From assembly GCA_021786815.1 (NCBI GenBank), contig JAJYMR010000052.1, forward strand, positions 1 to 9,800: DNA of 9,800 nucleotides, read 5' to 3'. The position numbers and the translations under genes were made by a program. Source of the DNA: Deltaproteobacteria bacterium (GTDB lineage: Bacteria; Desulfobacterota; Binatia; Binatales; Binataceae). Each line of letters starts with the position of its first letter. Positions within the stretch are counted from its first letter, which is position 1. The notes below the pieces were generated by a model that was given only the letters and a program-made list of their open reading frames with translations, was not told the DNA's origin and ran no database searches. Positions 5,434-9,800 of this stretch are shown one piece after another.

Positions 5434-7194
5434 ATGGCCAGGATTGATGGCGGCGAGATGCTGGTGCGGGTTCTCGAGCGCGAGGGCGTGCATGAGGTTT
5501 TTACCCTCCACGGCGGTCATCTGGATGCGATCCTGGCCGCGTGCGCGCGCCACGGCTTCCAGGTCTTCGACACCCGCCACGAACAGGCCGCCGCGCACAT
5601 GGCGGACGGATGGGCGCGCACGACCGGGCGCCCCGGCGTGGCTATCGTAACGGCGGGGCCCGGTGTCACCGACGCGGTCACCGGCGTCGCCAACGCCTAC
5701 ATGGACTCGATCCCGATGGTCCTCATCGGGGGACGCAGCCCGCTTGCCGACGACGACCGGCTGCCGCTTCAGGCGGTCGATCAGATGGGGTTGATGCGCC
5801 CGATAACCAAATGGGCGCGTTCCGTCACTCAAACGGAGCGAATACCCGAGTACGTTGCGGCGGCCTTCCGGCATGCCGTTTCGGGCCGGCCCGGACCGGT
5901 GTTCCTCGAACTTCCGATCGACGTTCTGTTCAGGCGCGTCGATGAAAAGGAGGTCGAGTTTCCTGAAAACCACAGAGCGATCCAACCGCCCGGCCCGAGC
6001 CGCGAGGCGCTCAAGCAGGCGCTGACTTGGCTCAGGCAGGCGAAACGCCCGGCAATCCTTGCCGGCGGCGGAGTATGGTTCTCGCAGGCGGCGCAGGAGT
6101 TGACCCGCTTCGCGGAGCTTACGCAAACGCCGGTGATGACCAATTCCAAGGCCCGCGGCTCGATTTCCGAGGAACATCCGCTCTGCTTCGGCGGCTTCGG
6201 CGCAATCCATCCCGCGGTGCATCAACGCTCCGGCGGTTCGAGCGCGGATCTGGTGCTGCTGCTCGGCACGCGTATCGGGCTCTTCACGGGCGGACGTAAT
6301 TCGGTGATTCCGCGCGACGCGCGGGTCATCCAGGTCGATATCGAACCCGAGGAAATCGGACGCAACCGCGAAATCCAACTCGGCGTGGCGGCCGATTGCC
6401 GCGAGTTCCTGCGCCAGGCGATCGAATCGATCGGCGATGAGAGATTCGACCCTCATCACGAGTGGCTCGAACGGCTCGGCGCGATTCGCACCGCGATGCG
6501 CCATCGGTTCGACGACGCGCTCCGCAATCACAAGGGACCGATCCATCCGGCCCGGATGGCGCACGAGATTGCGCGGGTCCTCGATCCCGAAGCGATCGTC
6601 GTAGCCGACGGCGGAGAAACTGCGGCCTGGATGGGCAACGCGTGGACCGCGCGTCATCCCGGGCGCTTCCTGAGCCACGGTTACCTGGGATGCCTGGGGG
6701 TTGGAATTCCGTTTGCGCTCGCCGCCAAGGCCGCCCATCCCGACAAGCAGGTCTTTTGCATCATCGGCGACGGTTCGTCGGGGCTGAATTTTTCCGAATT
6801 CCATACCGGCGTAAAGAACGGCTTGCCCATCACCGTCGTCATCAACAACGACCAGCAGTGGGGAATGTCCAAGCACGGCCAGGAACTGATGTGGGGCAAG
6901 GGCAAGGACGTCGCGACCGAACTCGGCATGGTTCATTACGAAAAAGCCGCCGAGGGCCTTGGCGCTTACGCGGAGCTGGTCGAACGGCCTGAAGATATAG
7001 GAGCCGCGATGGAGCGCGCGCTCGAATGCAGGCGCACCGCATGCCTAAATATCGTGACCGACAAGGACGTGATCGAGCCGGGAACGCTCGCGATGTACAG
7101 CGCGGGCGCGGCGGTTCTTCGCCCGCAGGAGGCCGAAGAGAATTCGCCGGAGGAAACCACCCTGCCCTATTACGGAAAACGCAAGCTCGATTAG
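5434..7194 (+). CDS. ThDP-dependent enzyme resembling benzaldehyde lyase
   Basis: A 586-residue member of the pyruvate decarboxylase/acetolactate synthase superfamily: N domain (about 1-165), middle domain (190-325), C domain (385-540). The cofactor motif runs from GDGSSG (445-450) to Asn471-Asn472, and Glu50 in RHEQAA is the cofactor-activating glutamate. Compared with Pseudomonas benzaldehyde lyase recalled from memory, His29 in LHGGH, Glu50, Gln113 and HGYLG around 415-419 keep the same numbers. This favours C-C bond making or breaking of 2-hydroxy ketones over classical decarboxylation. Pocket positions differ (see findings), so the substrate is unknown; acetolactate-synthase-like or 2-hydroxyacyl-CoA-lyase-like roles remain possible. 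The start at 5434 has GGGAGGG 8 bases upstream; an ATG at 5407 is in frame but less well placed. FAD use cannot be judged. Confidence 0.82.
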   Translation: MARIDGGEMLVRVLEREGVHEVFTLHGGHLDAILAACARHGFQVFDTRHEQAAAHMADGWARTTGRPGVAIVTAGPGVTDAVTGVANAYMDSIPMVLIGGRSPLADDDRLPLQAVDQMGLMRPITKWARSVTQTERIPEYVAAAFRHAVSGRPGPVFLELPIDVLFRRVDEKEVEFPENHRAIQPPGPSREALKQALTWLRQAKRPAILAGGGVWFSQAAQELTRFAELTQTPVMTNSKARGSISEEHPLCFGGFGAIHPAVHQRSGGSSADLVLLLGTRIGLFTGGRNSVIPRDARVIQVDIEPEEIGRNREIQLGVAADCREFLRQAIESIGDERFDPHHEWLERLGAIRTAMRHRFDDALRNHKGPIHPARMAHEIARVLDPEAIVVADGGETAAWMGNAWTARHPGRFLSHGYLGCLGVGIPFALAAKAAHPDKQVFCIIGDGSSGLNFSEFHTGVKNGLPITVVINNDQQWGMSKHGQELMWGKGKDVATELGMVHYEKAAEGLGAYAELVERPEDIGAAMERALECRRTACLNIVTDKDVIEPGTLAMYSAGAAVLRPQEAEENSPEETTLPYYGKRKLD

Positions 7195-7287
7195 CCGCGG
7201 CACTTCGCAACTGCTGGTTTCGCGCGGGCGACGCGGCTCTCGCTGTTCAGGGCGCGGAGAAGGCTCGCGTCCCGATTGCCAGGCGGG

Positions 7288-8547
7288 TTACGGCGGCGAC
7301 GAGCCGGAGCCGTATTCGCCGTACGCCGAAGGCGAACCGGACCACCCGCTCCCTCGTCCCACTTCGACGCCCTTGCGCACGCGCACCGAGACACCGGGGC
7401 GGCCCGGAATCTCCACACGCAGGTCGCGGAAGCCGCCTGCGCTTGCGTCGGGCGCGACGAAGCCGAGCGTGTACTGCTCGCGAAGCTCTTTGCTGATATC
7501 GGTACACGCCTGCCTGAGCTTCGCGCCATCGCCGACCTGGTGAATGATGAACGTCTTTGCGCCGGTTTCGACGGAAAGCGTCCGTAGCGTTGTCGCGTCC
7601 ACCCGATCGCTATCAAGGCCGCCGAGGATGAACGGGCCAATCATGAATCCGGGCCCCGAGCCGCCGTTCGGATTGCCGATTCCGATCGAATAAATCAGCA
7701 CGCCCTGACGCCGTGCCGCGGCGACCACGTCATCGACCGAATGCACGCTCGCGTTGTCCATCCCGTCGGTGATGACGAGCAGCGCCTTCTTGTCGTAGCG
7801 GCCGCGCCGCAGCATCTGGAGCCCGTCCAGCACCGCGTCGAACAGCGCCGTGCGCCCGTAGGCATGGAGCAGCGCAAGCCGTTGCATCACGAGCGAATGG
7901 TTGGTGGTAAACGGCTGAAGCAGGAACGGCCGGCCGGCGAACGCGAACAGAAAAACGTCGTCACGCGGGTTCAGATCCTGCAAAAACTCGGATATCGCGA
8001 GCCGCGCCTGCGGAAGTTTCGGCTGCATGCTTCCCGACGTGTCCACCAGGATGCCGACCGAAACCGGCGTGTTCAGGTCCTGCCGGAAGAACGAGATCGG
8101 GGTCTGCCGCCCGTTCACATAAAGACGCAGGTCATCCTTGTTTAGCCCGGTCACATACCGGCCCTGCTGGTTGGTGACCGTTACCGTGACCTGCTCGTAT
8201 CCAGGGCGGGTGCGCAGTTGCTGTGAAGGAAGCACCAACTCCTGCTGGGGCGGCGGCTGCGAAGGCGGAACCTTGAACGTCTGCTGGCTTTGCGGAACCC
8301 GTGGAAGTTCCAGCGTCGTCCCTCCGCTCTGAGCCCCCGGAATGGTGATTTCCGGGCTGCCCTGTTGCAACTGTTGGGAAGTACCCTGCTGCAACTGTTG
8401 GGAAGTACTCTGCTGCGGCCGCTGGGAAGTACCTTCCTGCAACTGCTGGGCGCGCGCGTTCGCGCCCAGGCCGATCGCGATGGCAAGAGAGAGGAGCACG
8501 GCCCCGCACATGCCTTTCAGAAACCGGGTCTTGGCGAAAATCGGCAT
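7288..8547 (-). CDS. Secreted VWFA-domain protein (Acidobacteria-type VWFA family)
   Basis: A 419-residue exported protein. Residues 1-33 form a signal peptide (Lys/Arg start, hydrophobic 13-29, ANARA before Gln34). Four octapeptides rich in Gln, Ser and Thr follow (35-66), then a Pro/Gln-rich linker to about 115 and a small beta region with TVTVTNQQGRYVTGL (121-135). The VWFA domain spans about 162-362, with a complete metal-ion site: DTSGS (Asp169, Ser171, Ser173), Thr233 and Asp261 in TDGMDN. A Gly-rich insertion lies at 294-310, and the tail FRDLRVEI...VRVRKG matches the VWFA-related family frequent in Acidobacteria. Such domains bind protein ligands or matrix; the partner is unknown. AGGAG precedes the ATG closely. 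The gene is convergent with the ThDP enzyme and divergent from the PAS gene; only 93 bases separate it from the former, with no obvious terminator. Confidence 0.85.
   Translation of the reverse strand: MPIFAKTRFLKGMCGAVLLSLAIAIGLGANARAQQLQEGTSQRPQQSTSQQLQQGTSQQLQQGSPEITIPGAQSGGTTLELPRVPQSQQTFKVPPSQPPPQQELVLPSQQLRTRPGYEQVTVTVTNQQGRYVTGLNKDDLRLYVNGRQTPISFFRQDLNTPVSVGILVDTSGSMQPKLPQARLAISEFLQDLNPRDDVFLFAFAGRPFLLQPFTTNHSLVMQRLALLHAYGRTALFDAVLDGLQMLRRGRYDKKALLVITDGMDNASVHSVDDVVAAARRQGVLIYSIGIGNPNGGSGPGFMIGPFILGGLDSDRVDATTLRTLSVETGAKTFIIHQVGDGAKLRQACTDISKELREQYTLGFVAPDASAGGFRDLRVEIPGRPGVSVRVRKGVEVGRGSGWSGSPSAYGEYGSGSSPP
8350..8445 (-). repeat. 24-bp tandem repeat inside the VWFA gene (octapeptide repeat)
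   Basis: Units of 24 bases encode QLQEGTSQ, RPQQSTSQ, QLQQGTSQ and QLQQGSPE (residues 35-66). On the plus strand the copies at 8367-8390 and 8391-8414 differ at a single base, the copy at 8415-8438 is more diverged, and 8439 onward is partial. The period is a multiple of three, so copy-number change would keep the frame. It lies directly after the signal peptide. Confidence 0.85.
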
Positions 8548-8710
8548 GATCTCCTCTGCTTTGATATTCCTACTTGCTCATCGAGCGGGCAAGCGGGCCT
8601 CGTCCATGCTGAAAAAACACGCTGCTCTCAATTCTTTTAGACGTTGCCCGCGCGGCCCTGTTTCAGGTTCGATCGCTCGCGGCGCCGCGCCTATCTTGGC
8701 ACGTTTGCGT

Positions 8711-8739
8711 TTGAGTCGCATGAACGCGAGGTTTAACAT
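8711..8739 (+). promoter_or_regulatory. Candidate promoter for the PAS gene
   Basis: TTGAGT (8711-8716) and TAACAT (8734-8739) are 17 bases apart, each matching four of six sigma70 consensus positions. The predicted start near 8746 gives a leader of about 63 bases that would contain the hairpin at 8770-8786. It lies in the 261-base gap between the divergent VWFA and PAS genes. Confidence 0.4.
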
Positions 8740-8769
8740 TCTCACACCATTTCACCGGGCGAATCCGCA

Positions 8770-8786
8770 GCCCGCCTGAAGCGGGC
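8770..8786 (+). promoter_or_regulatory. Hairpin in the PAS gene leader
   Basis: GCCCGC (8770-8775) and GCGGGC (8781-8786) form a perfect 6-bp GC stem with loop CTGAA. It ends about 7 bases before the GAGGAA ribosome site of the PAS gene. No T-run follows. It may stabilise the message or affect translation. Confidence 0.4.
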
Positions 8787-8808
8787 GACAAAGCGAGGAA
8801 CGCGTCAC

Positions 8809-9156
8809 GTGCCAAGCGCAGAAGCCCAAAGTGCCGTCGTGGTGATGGATGGGAGCGGCATGGTCGTCGACTGGAATGCGGGGGCCGAGGCCGTATTCGG
8901 ATGGTCACGCGACGAAGCGATAGGCGCGCGACTCTCGAACCTGATCATTCCCGAGCGATTTCGCGCGGCTCACGACGCCGGACTGCATCGCTTCGCCACT
9001 ACCGGCCAGGGCGGCGCCTTTATCGGCAAGACGATGGAGATTGTCGCGCTCGATCGCGACGGCCGAGAGTTCCCGGTCGAGATAAGTATCTCGATGGAAC
9101 AGACGGCCGAAGGGCCTCGCTTCCGTACCGTCGCGCGCCGCACGCAGGCGGCCTGA
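8809..9156 (+). CDS. Stand-alone PAS domain protein
   Basis: A 115-residue protein that is almost entirely one PAS sensor fold: VVVMDGSGMVVDWNAGAEAVFGWSRDE (10-36) covers the first strands and helices, and DRDGREFPVEISIS (82-95) covers the later strands. No kinase, GGDEF, DNA-binding or transmembrane segment is present, and the frame has no room for one. In the segment PERFRAAHDAGLHRF, His55 lies where FixL has its haem-ligating histidine and Arg61 where FixL has a haem-pocket arginine. This pattern also occurs in many PAS domains of unproven haem content. The start is a GTG at 8809 with GAGGAA about 9 bases upstream; no better start exists in frame. It could act as a soluble gas or redox sensor signalling to a partner protein, or be a leftover sensor module. 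Confidence 0.75.
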   Translation: MPSAEAQSAVVVMDGSGMVVDWNAGAEAVFGWSRDEAIGARLSNLIIPERFRAAHDAGLHRFATTGQGGAFIGKTMEIVALDRDGREFPVEISISMEQTAEGPRFRTVARRTQAA

Positions 9157-9225
9157 TTACGGCCGCGCCGGCGCTCCAAACCGTTCGTTCAATTCGGTTG
9201 TTTCGCGCCTTGCTTTCGTCCTAAG

Positions 9226-9242
9226 TTTCGGTCTATCCGAAA
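9226..9242 (+). promoter_or_regulatory. Inverted repeat upstream of the monooxygenase gene
   Basis: TTTCGG (9226-9231) and CCGAAA (9237-9242) form a perfect 6-bp dyad with centre TCTAT, 47 bases before the ATG. A second dyad, AACCG (9179-9183) and CGGTT (9195-9199), lies further upstream in the same 133-base gap. No good promoter boxes are visible. It may be an operator or an RNA hairpin. Confidence 0.35.
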
Positions 9243-9289
9243 TCTGCCGCCGCGTCCGAGGGATCAACGCCGGCACCCGAGGAGACAGA

Positions 9290-9800
9290 ATGAAATTCGG
9301 CATCTTCATGGCCCCGTTCCATCGCGTCGGGGAAAATCCGCAACTCTGCTTCGAGCGCGACCTGAAGCTCATCGAATGGCTCGACGAACTCGGCTTCGAC
9401 GAGGCCTTTGTCGGCGAACATCACTCCTCGGGCTGGGAGATAATCCCTTCTCCCGAGATCTTCATGGCGGTCGCGGCGACACGCACCCGGCGCATCATGC
9501 TCGGCTCGGGCGTGGTGAGCATCCCGTATCACCATCCGTTCAACGTCGCGAACCGTTTCGCCTTTCTCGACCAGTTGACGCGCGGGCGCGTGATGCTCGG
9601 ATGCGGTCCGGGCGCGCTTGCCGCCGACGCGCACATGCTGGGAATCGACACGACTACCCAGCGCCGGCGGATGGTCGAGGGCGTCAAGGCGATAATGCGG
9701 CTGTTCACCGAGGAAGGCGGGATAACCGTTGACGGCTCGTGGTTCAAGCTCGACGACGCGCATTTGCAGATAAAGCCTTTCCAGCAACCGCACATGCCGG
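9290..9800 (+). CDS. Luciferase-like flavin monooxygenase (partial, runs off the right edge)
   Basis: The first 170 codons of a bacterial luciferase-like (LLM) TIM-barrel oxidoreductase, typically about 350-380 residues. These enzymes use FMNH2 or F420 and oxygen to oxidise organic substrates such as terpenes, alkanes, aldehydes or sulfonates. Family features are MKFGIFMAPFH (first strand), LIEWLDELGFDEAFVGEHH (helix and strand 2), a segment ending LGSGVVSIPYHHPF (about residues 84-90 and after), LDQLTRGRVMLGCGPG, and a TTTQRRRMVEGVKAIMRLF helix. The MKFGIF-x-APFH opening and GEHHSSGWEI resemble proteins annotated as limonene 1,2-monooxygenase, but the substrate cannot be assigned from half a protein. 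AGGAGA lies 4 bases before the ATG. It follows the PAS gene in the same direction after 133 bases. Confidence 0.87.
   Translation, partial: MKFGIFMAPFHRVGENPQLCFERDLKLIEWLDELGFDEAFVGEHHSSGWEIIPSPEIFMAVAATRTRRIMLGSGVVSIPYHHPFNVANRFAFLDQLTRGRVMLGCGPGALAADAHMLGIDTTTQRRRMVEGVKAIMRLFTEEGGITVDGSWFKLDDAHLQIKPFQQPHMP

Noticed and set aside
5380..6936. 518-codon minus-strand frame opposite the ThDP enzyme gene
   Set aside because: The plus-strand protein is unmistakable with cofactor motifs; the antisense product is Arg/Asp/His-rich without domains, as expected from a shadow frame.
7195..7287. Bidirectional terminator between the convergent ThDP and VWFA genes
   Set aside because: Expected by position, but no stem followed by a T-tract is visible on either strand.
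8696..8712. Possible sigma54 promoter (TGGCAC followed by TTGC)
   Set aside because: The GG and GC elements are not at the required 10-base separation; TTGC follows after only two bases.

Overview
This is a GC-rich bacterial window with nine genes: seven complete, and one cut at each edge. No RNA gene, insertion sequence, integrase, phage gene or CRISPR array is visible. The gene content (an orphan NuoI, a VWFA protein of the kind common in Acidobacteria, a luciferase-like monooxygenase, a benzaldehyde-lyase-like ThDP enzyme and a lone PAS protein) suggests an uncultured soil or sediment lineage such as Binatota/Desulfobacterota or Acidobacteriota. This is inference only; no marker gene in the window settles it.

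Layout. The left edge holds the first 21 codons of a minus-strand lipoprotein (1-63). A 405-base intergenic region follows, with several short dyads and a good sigma70-type promoter (363-392). nuoI (469-1176) stands without other Complex I genes. Next is a probable transcription unit on the plus strand: short-type thiC (1364-2668), a single-Cys PrxQ/BCP peroxiredoxin overlapping thiC by 8 bases (2661-3140), and a rhodanese-E1 (MoeB/ThiF-like) protein (3219-4454). It ends at a textbook intrinsic terminator (4491-4523). A histidine phosphatase (4625-5272) and a ThDP-dependent enzyme resembling benzaldehyde lyase (5434-7194) follow, the latter with its own candidate promoter. A secreted VWFA protein with an N-terminal octapeptide repeat runs convergently on the minus strand (7288-8547). 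Divergent from it is a 115-residue stand-alone PAS protein (8809-9156), then the start of a luciferase-like flavin monooxygenase (9290 to the window end).

How the genes may work together. ThiC makes the thiamin pyrimidine, the E1/rhodanese protein could activate and sulfurate a ThiS- or MoaD-type carrier, and the peroxiredoxin could protect the oxygen-sensitive Fe-S enzyme. A ThDP-using enzyme lies just downstream. The thiamin reading is plausible but unproven: ThiS, ThiG and a TPP riboswitch are absent here, and a BzaF-type (benzimidazole/B12 lower ligand) role for the ThiC homologue is not excluded.

I found no unmistakable new multi-gene defence or mobile system. The best leads are the PAS protein with a histidine at the FixL haem-ligand position, the benzaldehyde-lyase-like enzyme with an altered pocket, the domain-swapped rhodanese-E1 protein, and the coupling of thiC to a one-Cys peroxiredoxin.
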